From NCBI RefSeq assembly GCF_003667315.2, contig NZ_RCTZ02000016.1, forward strand, positions 42,631 through 106,630: 64,000 nucleotides of DNA. The letters are read 5' to 3'. Position numbers and translations under genes: made by a program. The notes beneath the pieces are model-generated. The model was not told where the DNA came from, did not search any database, and was given only the letters and a program-made list of their open reading frames with translations. This document shows, piece by piece, positions 8,261-16,167 of this stretch. The stretch comes from Tropicibacter alexandrii. Its GTDB lineage: Bacteria; Pseudomonadota; Alphaproteobacteria; Rhodobacterales; Rhodobacteraceae. Every line of letters begins with the position of its first letter. Position 1 is the stretch's first letter.

Positions 8261-8767
8261 ATGCAACCTATGTTCAAAATGTTCGCAACTTCGTTTGGTC
8301 TCATCGCTCTTTCCGCAATTGCCGGTGTCGCCCTGTTTTCCAGCCATGAGGCGCTTGCCTCGGGCAATCGTCTGTCGGATGTTCTGGCGCAGGACTCCGG
8401 CAAGGCCCGGTTGGCCTCTGCCGCACCCGGCCTGACCTACACGACACCGGAAACCGCGCAGGTTCTGCGTCAGCCCACCCTGTCGACCCAAGGCCTGCCG
8501 GCCTCGCCGCTCGCGCCGCGACAGGCGTTGCGACCGGTGGCGCGGCCCGGTGGCTGGGCCGTCCTTCAGGATGGCGCAACGGCCGCCCCGGTCGACATCG
8601 TGTCGTCCAATGCCCAGCCGGTCTATCGCGTCTACACCCCCGCGCCGCAGCCACGGACGCCGAAACCCGTCGCCACGTCAAAGCGTTACCGCGCCGTTCA
8701 GGACGCGGCGCCCCGGCGTCCCGGCGGGTATTTCAGACCCGAATACATGATCGGTGTCTTTCAATAG
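8261..8767 (+). CDS. small exported hypothetical protein
   Basis: Product of 168 residues from the ATG at 8261 (a second in-frame ATG at 8270 is equally plausible). It has a Sec signal peptide: basic/hydrophobic MFATSFGLIALSAIAGVALF and a cleavage site near ALA-S. The mature protein is proline/alanine/arginine-rich and probably mostly disordered, ending FRPEYMIGVFQ. It is not recognised. It opens the plus-strand envelope gene set and is followed by a strong terminator at 8791-8819, so it is probably a transcription unit of its own. It is divergent from the DUF1036 gene. Confidence 0.7.
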   Translation: MQPMFKMFATSFGLIALSAIAGVALFSSHEALASGNRLSDVLAQDSGKARLASAAPGLTYTTPETAQVLRQPTLSTQGLPASPLAPRQALRPVARPGGWAVLQDGATAAPVDIVSSNAQPVYRVYTPAPQPRTPKPVATSKRYRAVQDAAPRRPGGYFRPEYMIGVFQ

Positions 8768-8790
8768 ATCAGGCCCGTCCATTTGCCCCG

Positions 8791-8819
8791 AAGCCCGCGC
8801 ACGACGCGGGCTTTTTTTA
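8791..8819 (+). terminator. Rho-independent terminator after the 8261 gene
   Basis: A perfect 9-bp stem (AAGCCCGCG at 8791-8799 pairing with CGCGGGCTT at 8805-8813) has a five-base loop and runs into a T tract (TTTTTTT, 8812-8818). It lies 23 bases after the stop codon and separates this gene from the 8891-12635 set. Confidence 0.92.
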
Positions 8820-8890
8820 TTGACAGCGCAATGCTGATGCCTGCCTATATTGTAAATAGCGATATTGGAATAACAGTATTTGGGGACGAC

Positions 8891-9337
8891 ATGTCAGGTA
8901 AAAGGGTTATTCAGGCTATTGCCGCGGCCAGCCTGCTGCTTGGGTTCGGGTGGCACGGCGCTGCCGCGCAGACCGGGACGGAACAGGCCTTCACCCTCGA
9001 ACTGAACGCCGCGACAGAGGCCAATGTCGGCAGTTGCCGCCTGACCTACGTGGCCGAGAACGACTCCGACATCCCGCTGGAACGCACGGAATACGAGGTC
9101 GCGATCTTCGACGACAAGGGCGTCGTGTCACGCATCCTCGTGCTGAAATTCGGGGCGTTGGTCGAAGGCAAGACCAAGATCCTGCAATTCGACCTGTCCG
9201 GCACATCCTGTGACTCGATTTCGCGCATCGTCGTCAACGATTCAGCGGCCTGCCTGACCCGCGATGGCGGCGAGTCCGATTTCTGCATGTCCGGGATCAA
9301 ACCCAGTTCGCGGACCCCGATCGACTTCGGTATCTGA
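8891..9337 (+). CDS. exported hypothetical protein preceding the exbB/exbD genes
   Basis: Product of 148 residues from the ATG at 8891, preceded by GGGGACGAC. It has an N-terminal signal peptide (IQAIAAASLLLGFGWHGAAAQ). The mature part is beta-rich with four cysteines (GSCRLTYVAEN, SGTSCDSIS, SAACLTR, DFCMSG) that could form two disulfides. Its last bases are 48 bases upstream of exbB in the same direction, so it is likely the first gene of the exbB-exbD-exbD-tonB-like operon and a periplasmic component of that machine. An AT-rich stretch at about 8832-8880 probably holds the promoter. The family is not recognised. Confidence 0.8.
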   Translation: MSGKRVIQAIAAASLLLGFGWHGAAAQTGTEQAFTLELNAATEANVGSCRLTYVAENDSDIPLERTEYEVAIFDDKGVVSRILVLKFGALVEGKTKILQFDLSGTSCDSISRIVVNDSAACLTRDGGESDFCMSGIKPSSRTPIDFGI

Positions 9338-9385
9338 GTTTTCGTCACACGGGCCCCGGCCACGCAATCCCAGTAGAGGTACTGT

Positions 9386-10030
9386 ATGGACTTCTTTCAG
9401 CCGGACGCGTTCGACCTGCCGACGCTGATCGTCTTTGGCGCGCTGGCGATCCTGTCGGTGCTGGCCATCACGGTCGCGCTGTTCAAATGGGTCCAGTTCA
9501 TCCGCCTCGGCGTCGGACGCCGCCGCAAGGCCGAGCAGATCCTCGACAGCTGGCTGTCGGGCCGCGCCGAAGAGGCGGTGCGCCTCGCCTCGCAACGCAA
9601 ATCCGTGCTGGCGCGCATCCTTCAGGCGGTGTTTTCCGGCGTGCAGGCCAAGCCCAACGACACCACCTATGCCGAGGAACTCGGACGTCAGACCGCGATC
9701 ATCGAGCTGGCCACCATGACGGAACGGATGCGCGTGCTGGAAATGATCGTGCAATCGGCGCCGATGCTGGGCCTTCTGGGCACGGTGATCGGAATGATCG
9801 ACGCCTTCTCGGCGCTGTCCATGGCCGAGGGCGCGGTCGATCCGACCATGCTGGCGGGTGGCATCTGGGTGGCGCTGTCCACCACCGCCGTGGGGCTGGC
9901 CATCGCGCTGGTGACCTTCTTCATCGCCAACTGGTTCGAGGCCAAGATCGACCGCGAGCGCAACCTGATCGAAACCGTCATCTCGGCTGCGATCCACGGT
10001 CGTCTGGACCCGTCCGCCGGCCTGCGCTGA
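9386..10030 (+). CDS. MotA/TolQ/ExbB-type proton channel protein
   Basis: Product of 214 residues with the family topology: one helix near the N-terminus (about 15-35), a cytoplasmic domain (about 40-120), and two further helices containing MLGLLGTVIGMIDAF and GGIWVALSTTAVGLAIALVTFF. These are the conserved pore motifs. ExbB/TolQ pentamers surround an ExbD/TolR dimer and use the proton motive force to move a periplasm-spanning partner. The strong site GAGGTACTG precedes the ATG. It is followed after 13 bases by the first exbD. Assignment to TolQ versus ExbB is not possible by eye. No tolB/pal genes are adjacent, so this is not the housekeeping tol cluster. Confidence 0.93.
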   Translation: MDFFQPDAFDLPTLIVFGALAILSVLAITVALFKWVQFIRLGVGRRRKAEQILDSWLSGRAEEAVRLASQRKSVLARILQAVFSGVQAKPNDTTYAEELGRQTAIIELATMTERMRVLEMIVQSAPMLGLLGTVIGMIDAFSALSMAEGAVDPTMLAGGIWVALSTTAVGLAIALVTFFIANWFEAKIDRERNLIETVISAAIHGRLDPSAGLR

Positions 10031-10043
10031 GCGGAGCGCGGCC

Positions 10044-10487
10044 ATGGCGACCTCGCGCATCCTTCTGCCCGAACGGCCCCGGCGCTACCGCTTTGCGATG
10101 ACGCCGCTGGCGGATGCGATGTTCCAGCTGCTGATCTTCTTCATGCTGTCCTCCAGCCTGACGCCCTATTCGATGATCACCCTGCAAACCGCCGAGGCCC
10201 CGCCCGAGCCGGGCAATGCAGGTGCCCCCGCCCCGGCTGCCCCCGCGCCGGACACCGGCGAGACGGCGATCTGGGCGCTGGAAAACGGGCGCGTGCTGGT
10301 GGGTGGCCAAAGCTTCGATTTCGACGCGCTGGACGGGCTGGCGGCGGCACTCGGCGCGTCCGGTGTTCCACAGGACGTGCTGCTGCTGGTGCGCGACAGC
10401 GCGCAGGTGCAGGATGTGACCACCGTTCTGGAACGGCTGCGCGCCGCCAATGTCGGCGCGGTGCGCGTCGCGCAGGGGGCGTACTGA
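10044..10487 (+). CDS. ExbD/TolR-family protein, first paralogue (conserved Asp present)
   Basis: Product of 147 residues: a short cytoplasmic N-terminus, one transmembrane helix (about 24-43) and a periplasmic domain. The helix begins TPLADAMFQLLIFF, matching the family pattern TPLxDxxxxLLIxF, so Asp24 is the likely proton-carrying residue. A Pro/Ala linker (about 55-70) leads to the ExbD periplasmic fold ending AANVGAVRVAQGAY. It lies directly between exbB and the second paralogue (one base gap). Confidence 0.93.
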   Translation: MATSRILLPERPRRYRFAMTPLADAMFQLLIFFMLSSSLTPYSMITLQTAEAPPEPGNAGAPAPAAPAPDTGETAIWALENGRVLVGGQSFDFDALDGLAAALGASGVPQDVLLLVRDSAQVQDVTTVLERLRAANVGAVRVAQGAY

Positions 10488-10488
10488 C

Positions 10489-10890
10489 ATGGCCCGCCGC
10501 GCGCTCTTGCCCCCCCGGCCCACGCGGCAACCGCCCGACACGTCGCTTGCCATCGTCAATATCGTGCTGTTGCTGATCTTCTTCTTTCTCGCCACCGGCT
10601 CGATGACGGCGACGCCGCAACATACGCTGGCCCTGTCGCAGACCGCCGACCTGCCGATCGAACAATTGCCCAAGCCGATCCTGATCGTCGAGGAAGGCGA
10701 TGTGATCAGCATCGATGGCGAACCGGTGGCACCGGAATTGCTTGGCAGCGCGGTTCAGGATATGACGGTCTTGCACGTTCTGAGTGATCGCGAAGCGCGG
10801 GCCGGGATCCTGTTGGACCTGTTGGCCAGACCCGAGCTGAGCACGCTGGAGGTGCGGCTTGTCACCATCCACCGGAGCGGCGAGGAATGA
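10489..10890 (+). CDS. ExbD/TolR-family protein, second paralogue (Asp replaced by Asn)
   Basis: Product of 133 residues, starting at the ATG one base after the previous stop. The N-terminus (RRALLPPRP) parallels that of the first paralogue (SRILLPERP), and ungapped alignment puts Asn24 where the first has Asp24. The transmembrane helix NIVLLLIFFFLATG is otherwise typical. The periplasmic part is ExbD-like. Because the Asp is needed for proton-driven work in ExbD/TolR, this subunit may be inactive in proton transfer and pair with the active one. It overlaps the next gene by four bases (ATGA), implying translational coupling. Confidence 0.88.
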   Translation: MARRALLPPRPTRQPPDTSLAIVNIVLLLIFFFLATGSMTATPQHTLALSQTADLPIEQLPKPILIVEEGDVISIDGEPVAPELLGSAVQDMTVLHVLSDREARAGILLDLLARPELSTLEVRLVTIHRSGEE

Positions 10891-12635
10891 ACTTTCTGCC
10901 CTATAGCGGATCCGGAACCTTTGGCTGGATCGCCGCCGGAACGGTTTCCGCCGTGGTGCACGGCGCGGTCGTGTTCGGCGTGCTGACCGGCGCGCGGGAT
11001 TGGTACGCGCCGCCCGACGCCATGGACCGGCCCCGCGCCGAATACCAGATCACGCTCGAACGGCTGGAAACCGACACGCTGGCCGGGCTGGTCGAACGGC
11101 TGGGCATCGCGGGCGGTGCCGAGCAGCCCGATACGCTCGACCCCGCCCCCGAGGAGGAATTCGACGAATTGGCCGCGCTTGCCGCCGAGGACGCGCCGCC
11201 CTTGCCCGAACCGGACCTGCCAGAGCCCGCCCCGACCGAGGAACTGACCCCCGAGGCGCCGGAGCCTGCCGAACCGGAACCCGTGGAACCCGACGCGCCA
11301 GAGCAGCCCGCGCCGGCGGACCTGCCCGTCGAGGACCCTGAACCGACCCTGCCCGAACCGGTCGAGGCCGCCCAGCCCGAGCTGCCGGAAACCGAACTAC
11401 CCCAAGCCGCCGCGCCCGACCCGATCGAGGCGGCGCCCGTCGAGCAGCCCGCCCCGGCCCCGCTTGCCGAAGACGCGGTGGCCGCGCAGGTCGCCGAACA
11501 GGCCCCGGTCGTGCAGGACCAACCGCTGGATCTGACCCGGACAGAGCCGCTGGCCCCGGTTGTCGCCCCGCCGGTCGAGGCTGCTTCGCCGATCCTGCCC
11601 GATGCCTCTGCCGAGGCGGGCCCCGGCGCGGCGATCTCTGCCTTGCCCCCGGACGATGGCGCCATCCCGATCCTGCCCGACACGTTCGAGACGGTCGCGC
11701 CGGTCATTTCCGCCGTGCCGACCGCGCCGGGGCTGGACCCGCTGCCCGAGCAACCCGTCGAATCCGCCGCCATCATCGCCCCCGTCGCGCCAGAGCCAGA
11801 ACCGGTCTCGCCGGGCGCCGACCTTGCGGCCCTGCCTGTCGCGCCCGAACCCTCCGCGCCCGAACCGGTCGCGCCGGATGCGTCCGAGCCGCTCGCCATC
11901 GCGCCCGAGAGCCCTGCCCCACTGGCCGTCGCACCCGAGGCGCCCGAGCCGCTGGAAATCCAGCCCGAGGCGCTGACCGGGCAATCGCCCCGACCGGCCC
12001 CGCCGCCGCCTTCGGCGCAGGACCTCGCGCTTGGCGACCTGATCCAGCGGATCCGGGCCGCCGCCGACAATCCCTGCCTTCTGGCCCTGCCCCGCCGCGC
12101 CGGGAATGACGGCGCGGCACTGGCGCTGGTCGCGCCGGATGATGCGGCGATGCAGAACTTCTCGGACGAGGTCCTGACCGGCGAGGATGCCGCGATCCCG
12201 CAGACCCGCACGCTGGTCGATCCGCGCCAATGCGCGGCCCTGACCTTTGTCCGGCAAAACCGCGACTACCCGGCGACCCGCATCGGGTTGCGGCTGGATA
12301 CTGAGGTGATCCCAACCGGCGGGCGCCTGTCCGGCGTGATGCGCGGCACGGCGGGGCGCGATGTCGCCCTTCTGCTGATCGACAACAACGGCGTGATGCA
12401 AAGCCTCAACCGTTTTCTGTCCTTCTCGGGGAACTTCGCCCGGTTCGACGTGCCGATGACCCGCGTCGGACAGCAGCGCGACACGGCGCAGCTGTTGCTG
12501 GCCATCGCCTCGCCCACCTCGCTCGACCCGCTTCGCGAGCGGTCCGGGCAACTGGCCGAAACCGCGCTGAGCGACCTGCCGCCCGCGATCGCATCGCAGG
12601 CGGCGCTGGCCATCGTGACCTTCGTGGTGGAGTGA
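10887..12635 (+). CDS. TonB/TolA-like energy transducer with a PpkA-type C-terminal domain
   Basis: Product of 582 residues. One transmembrane helix (about 11-35) is followed by a very long Pro/Glu/Ala-rich stretch (about 80-380) of the sort that lets TonB or TolA span the periplasm. The C-terminal domain (about 385-582) is not a recognisable TonB C-terminal domain. It resembles the C-terminal domain of the kinase encoded next door: both have QC-AL-F-R, a central GRDVALLLID or GQAVWLILIS strand followed by a Gly turn, then a conserved QLLLAIAS or QLVLAVES strand and a final helical segment. Position after exbB-exbD-exbD (4-base overlap) makes it the driven partner of that motor. It ends four bases from the convergent kinase gene. 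Confidence 0.85.
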   Translation: MNFLPYSGSGTFGWIAAGTVSAVVHGAVVFGVLTGARDWYAPPDAMDRPRAEYQITLERLETDTLAGLVERLGIAGGAEQPDTLDPAPEEEFDELAALAAEDAPPLPEPDLPEPAPTEELTPEAPEPAEPEPVEPDAPEQPAPADLPVEDPEPTLPEPVEAAQPELPETELPQAAAPDPIEAAPVEQPAPAPLAEDAVAAQVAEQAPVVQDQPLDLTRTEPLAPVVAPPVEAASPILPDASAEAGPGAAISALPPDDGAIPILPDTFETVAPVISAVPTAPGLDPLPEQPVESAAIIAPVAPEPEPVSPGADLAALPVAPEPSAPEPVAPDASEPLAIAPESPAPLAVAPEAPEPLEIQPEALTGQSPRPAPPPPSAQDLALGDLIQRIRAAADNPCLLALPRRAGNDGAALALVAPDDAAMQNFSDEVLTGEDAAIPQTRTLVDPRQCAALTFVRQNRDYPATRIGLRLDTEVIPTGGRLSGVMRGTAGRDVALLLIDNNGVMQSLNRFLSFSGNFARFDVPMTRVGQQRDTAQLLLAIASPTSLDPLRERSGQLAETALSDLPPAIASQAALAIVTFVVE

Positions 12636-12639
12636 CGCG

Positions 12640-14667
12640 TCAGTTGTCCGAGGCGGCGGGCGGTTCGTGGGTAAGCAGCACCCAAGACAGGGCCGCACTG
12701 GCCGCGCCGTCGCGCTTCTCTATCTCGTCCAGCACCAGCGGCAGCAGCGCCGCCGCCTGATCGCCGTTGCGCGCGGTGGCCGCTGCGGCCAGCGGCGTGT
12801 CGCTTTCGACCGCAAGCACCAGTTGCGGGGCCTCGTCCACATCGGCGCTGAGGTTCAGGCCAAAGGTCACGTTGCGCTGGTCGCCCACCGGCTGCGACAT
12901 CCGGTCGGTCAGGTTGTAGATCCCGCCCTTGGGGCTGATCAGGATCAGCCAGACCGCCTGCCCCAAGGGCACCGTCAGTTGCGCCGTCACAGGCGCGCGA
13001 CTGGCCACCCTATCGGGCGTCACGAACATCTCGACACCCGAGCGGCCCCGGCCCTGCAAGGCGCGGGCAAAGTCCAGCGCCGGGCATTGCGCCTCTTCGA
13101 TCTCGCGTTGCAGAATATCCGCGCCCGACCCGAACTGCTCGGCATAGGCCTGCCGCACCGCGTCAAAGCGCGCATCATCGGCGGCAATCCCTTCCAGCAT
13201 CCCGGCATTCTCGCCGCCGGTCACGCGCGAGACATAGCCGCACGTGCCGGTATCGAAGGCGGCAAGGAACCCCTCGCGCGTGGCGGTGACCGGCTCGGGG
13301 ATCCCCCCGGCCGAGGCCTGCACCCCGGGTGGGCTGACCGCAGGGCCCGCAGGCGTGCCGATCAGTCCCTCTTGCCATGCGAACCACCCGGCACCGCCAA
13401 GGATCGCGACAAAGACCAGCCCCATGATCAGCAGCAGGCGTCCGCCAGTCCTGTCCTGCTCCTCCGGTTCCTCGGGGGGCAGGGTGTGGGTCATGGTGCG
13501 CTGCTGGGTCTGCGTGCGCTCAAGCGGCATCGCGCCGGTGTTCAGGGTGCCGCCGGGCAGTTGCAATCCGTGCGGCACGGTGACCGGCGCATTGAGCGAG
13601 CCGGTCATCGCCCCCGTGCCGGTTCCCGTCACCGGCTCGGGCAAAGGCGGCTGCCAGCCATCGAGGTATTGCGGCGGGATTTCCGCCGGGTTGTCGACGA
13701 GGTACTGCACCTCGGCCATGGAACTGGGGCGCGCCGCCGGGTCCGGTTCCAGCATCCACGACAGCAGCGGGCGCAATTCCTGCGGCACCTCGTAGAGGTC
13801 GGGGATGCTTTGCCGCGACTGCACCGCCTCGGCGATGGACGAGCCCATGTCCAGCGGTCGCCCGATCACCGCCGCGCAGGTCAGCAGCGCCAAGCCGTAG
13901 ATGTCGGTCGCGGGGCCGATATGGCCGCCGTAATGGCCCAGCTGTTCGGGGGCCACGTATTTGAACTTGCCCGCGAACCGGCCATGCATCGTGCCTTCGG
14001 TCACCATGGTCGACTTGGCGATGCCAAAGTCGATCAAGCGCGCCTCGGCCACCGCGCGATGCGGCAGCATGACATTGTCAGGCGACAGGTCGCGGTGGAT
14101 CACCTTCTTGGCGTGGGCCTTGGACAGACCGCCCGCCAGACGCCGCAGCAGGGTCTGCGTTTCCGCAAGGCTCAAAGCGCCTTCTTCGGCCACGTGATCC
14201 TTCAGCGGGACGCCGTCGATGAACTCCATCACCAAGAAATAGCGGTTCAGCGCCGGGTCGTGGACGTAGTTGTAGTAACGCACGATGGTGTCATCGACCA
14301 ACTGGCGCAGCGTCTTGGCCTCGCGCTTGAACAGCAGGCCCGCCTCGGCATCCTCGGCCTTTTCCGGCAGGATCGCCTTGATCGCCACCGGATCGCCGGT
14401 GCCGATCTCGATGCCGCGATAGACCTCGCCCATGCCACCGGCCTTGAGCACTTCTTCGATGCGGTAGTTGTTGTTGATCAGCGTGCCGATCGGCAGCTTG
14501 CCGCCATGCGCCGGGCCCAGCATCGACTGCCCGGGCCAGCCCGTCGGCAGGGCCGAGTCGGACACCGACGGATCCTGCACAGGCTGCTGCGGCGGCGCGT
14601 ATTGCGGCGGCAAAGGCGCCATCCGCGTGCGGTCGTCGTCGTCCGGATCGTCGTTCTGGCCAGTCAT
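12640..14667 (-). CDS. ppkA: T6SS serine/threonine protein kinase PpkA (TagE)
   Basis: Product of 675 residues. The acidic N-terminus has DDDDRT at residues 9-14. The kinase domain spans about 67-330, with the Gly-rich loop KAGGMGEVYRG, VAIK, catalytic HRDLSPDN (about 189-196) and IDFG (about 211-214), all intact. A Pro/Thr-rich linker and one transmembrane helix (about 410-430) lead to a periplasmic domain (about 465-670). In T6SS clusters PpkA starts the threonine phosphorylation pathway that activates secretion and is opposed by PppA. The periplasmic sensor domain is shared with the TonB-like protein at 10887-12635. The ATG lies in an overlap with the pppA stop. It is the last gene of the tssK-to-ppkA operon. 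Confidence 0.95.
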   Translation of the reverse strand: MTGQNDDPDDDDRTRMAPLPPQYAPPQQPVQDPSVSDSALPTGWPGQSMLGPAHGGKLPIGTLINNNYRIEEVLKAGGMGEVYRGIEIGTGDPVAIKAILPEKAEDAEAGLLFKREAKTLRQLVDDTIVRYYNYVHDPALNRYFLVMEFIDGVPLKDHVAEEGALSLAETQTLLRRLAGGLSKAHAKKVIHRDLSPDNVMLPHRAVAEARLIDFGIAKSTMVTEGTMHGRFAGKFKYVAPEQLGHYGGHIGPATDIYGLALLTCAAVIGRPLDMGSSIAEAVQSRQSIPDLYEVPQELRPLLSWMLEPDPAARPSSMAEVQYLVDNPAEIPPQYLDGWQPPLPEPVTGTGTGAMTGSLNAPVTVPHGLQLPGGTLNTGAMPLERTQTQQRTMTHTLPPEEPEEQDRTGGRLLLIMGLVFVAILGGAGWFAWQEGLIGTPAGPAVSPPGVQASAGGIPEPVTATREGFLAAFDTGTCGYVSRVTGGENAGMLEGIAADDARFDAVRQAYAEQFGSGADILQREIEEAQCPALDFARALQGRGRSGVEMFVTPDRVASRAPVTAQLTVPLGQAVWLILISPKGGIYNLTDRMSQPVGDQRNVTFGLNLSADVDEAPQLVLAVESDTPLAAAATARNGDQAAALLPLVLDEIEKRDGAASAALSWVLLTHEPPAASDN

Positions 14668-15485
14668 GCAGTCTCACCGTCGGATGCGTCAGGGGCGCGG
14701 TCTGCGGCCTCGGCCTCCAGCAGCGCTTGGGTTTCTTCGTCTTCGACCGGCGGCGGTGGCAGGCAGCGCATGGCGATCACCGTGACATTGTCTCGCGCGC
14801 CGCGCTCCAGCGTCAAGTCGACCATCGCCTTGCAAGCTTCCTTGGGCGGGAGTGCGCCCGCAATCTCGGCAATATCGGCATCCGAGAGGTGCTCGGTCAG
14901 CCCGTCCGAACACAGGATGAAGGTGTCGTCGATCTCGGCGGTCCCGGTCACGATATCGCAATGCGGCACCGGCGTCACGCCGATGGCGCGGGTGATGACG
15001 TTGCGGCGCGGCCAGTTCACCGCCTCTTCGGGGGTGATCGCCCCATTATCCAGCAATTCCTGCATTTCCGTATGGTCGCGGGTCTGCTGGACCAGCACAC
15101 CGCCCCGCAGCAGGTAGACACGGCTGTCACCGGACCAGATGCAGGAATAGCGGTTGCCATGCACCAACAGCGCCACCAGCGTCGCGCCGATGGTGCCGCG
15201 CTGCAATTCCGCCGCATGGTCGAGGATGCGCTCATTGGCACGGGTCAGTCGCTCCATGAAGCGCGCCTGCAGATCCTCGCCCGAGGCCGCAACGCCGACC
15301 GACATCAGTTCACGGACGATGGCTTGGCTGGCATAGTCGCCCGCCGCATGGCCACCCATGCCGTCAGCCACCACCCACAACCCGAAATCCTCGCGGGTCA
15401 TGAAGGAATCCTCGTTCACCGTGCGCCGGCAACCGACATCCGAGACCTGCCCGGTCTCGAAGGTGAAATACTCGTTATTCGCCAA
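14664..15485 (-). CDS. pppA: T6SS PP2C-family protein phosphatase PppA
   Basis: Product of 273 residues. I place the start at a TTG (15485-15483) because GGGAGG lies six bases upstream and translation from there gives the normal PP2C N-terminus. The frame is open further upstream inside tagF but shows no PP2C homology there. PP2C metal motifs are visible: VNEDSF, VVADGMGGHAAGD, LCSDGLTEHL and RDNVTVI. It reverses PpkA-dependent phosphorylation. It overlaps the end of tagF by 11 bases and ppkA by four. In some alphaproteobacteria TagF and PppA form a single fused protein; here they are separate but coupled. Confidence 0.93.
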   Translation of the reverse strand: MANNEYFTFETGQVSDVGCRRTVNEDSFMTREDFGLWVVADGMGGHAAGDYASQAIVRELMSVGVAASGEDLQARFMERLTRANERILDHAAELQRGTIGATLVALLVHGNRYSCIWSGDSRVYLLRGGVLVQQTRDHTEMQELLDNGAITPEEAVNWPRRNVITRAIGVTPVPHCDIVTGTAEIDDTFILCSDGLTEHLSDADIAEIAGALPPKEACKAMVDLTLERGARDNVTVIAMRCLPPPPVEDEETQALLEAEAADRAPDASDGETA

Positions 15486-16167
15486 CTGCGCCTCCCGTTT
15501 TTCTTGTTCCGCCCAGCAGCCAGCCAAGCGCGCGCGGGTCCGGCAGCCCATCGCATCCCAACCACACCGCCGTGCGATAGCTGTCCCCCGGCGACCACCA
15601 GTAGGACCGCCCCAGCGCCGCCCGCGCCGGATCTGCCTGCGCCGCCTGACGCAACAGGGTCGACAGGTCGCCATCGGTCTGATGCGCCCAGATCGTCTTG
15701 CCCTGCAGGCGCTCCGCGTCGGTCTCGGGCGGCAGATCGATCTCCAGCCCTTCGAGCAGGGCCGCCCCGCCGCCCGTGGCGGCCCGGGTGTTCGCCAGAT
15801 GGGTTTCCAGCGCCTCCCACGGGGTCTGATCCACCGCACCGCCATAGCCGGGAAAATCCACCCGCGCGCCCTGAACCACCAGCAGCAGCGGGTATTCGCG
15901 CCCCACCTTGTCGTGCCATGGCCGGTAGATGCCCAGCACCGACTGTCCAAATACCTCGCGCCCGATCCAGAAGCGCAGCACCTGCCCGTGGCGCCAGAAC
16001 TCGGCCCAGTCCTTTTGCAACTCGGCGCGCAGCGCGGTCAGGCTGCGGTCGATCCATGCGGTCAGCGCGGTCTCGACCTCGTACAGCACCCGCGCCGACA
16101 GGAAATCGCCGAAGGCCGGGTGCTTGCCCATCAGGCCAACCCGGATGTCTCCGGCCCCACCGGTCAT
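15475..16167 (-). CDS. tagF: T6SS-associated protein TagF (ImpM)
   Basis: Product of 230 residues. It carries the family signature GKHPAFGDF near the N-terminus and YRPWHDKVGREYPLLLVVQG in the middle, then YWWSPGD near the end. TagF is a cytoplasmic negative regulator of T6SS assembly. Its ATG overlaps the tssM stop by four bases, and its end overlaps the pppA start. The order tssM-tagF-pppA-ppkA fits a posttranslational control block. Confidence 0.95.
   Translation of the reverse strand: MTGGAGDIRVGLMGKHPAFGDFLSARVLYEVETALTAWIDRSLTALRAELQKDWAEFWRHGQVLRFWIGREVFGQSVLGIYRPWHDKVGREYPLLLVVQGARVDFPGYGGAVDQTPWEALETHLANTRAATGGGAALLEGLEIDLPPETDAERLQGKTIWAHQTDGDLSTLLRQAAQADPARAALGRSYWWSPGDSYRTAVWLGCDGLPDPRALGWLLGGTRKTGGAVGE

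Noticed and set aside
9386..12635. Housekeeping Tol-Pal or TonB iron-uptake cluster
   Set aside because: No tolB, pal, ybgC or TonB-dependent receptor is present, there are two ExbD paralogues, and the C-terminal domain of the last protein is not TonB-like.
15486..15950. Extension of the PppA frame upstream, suggesting a TagF-PppA fusion
   Set aside because: The extension overlaps TagF in a different reading frame and lacks PP2C or TagF features; the TTG with GGGAGG explains the start.
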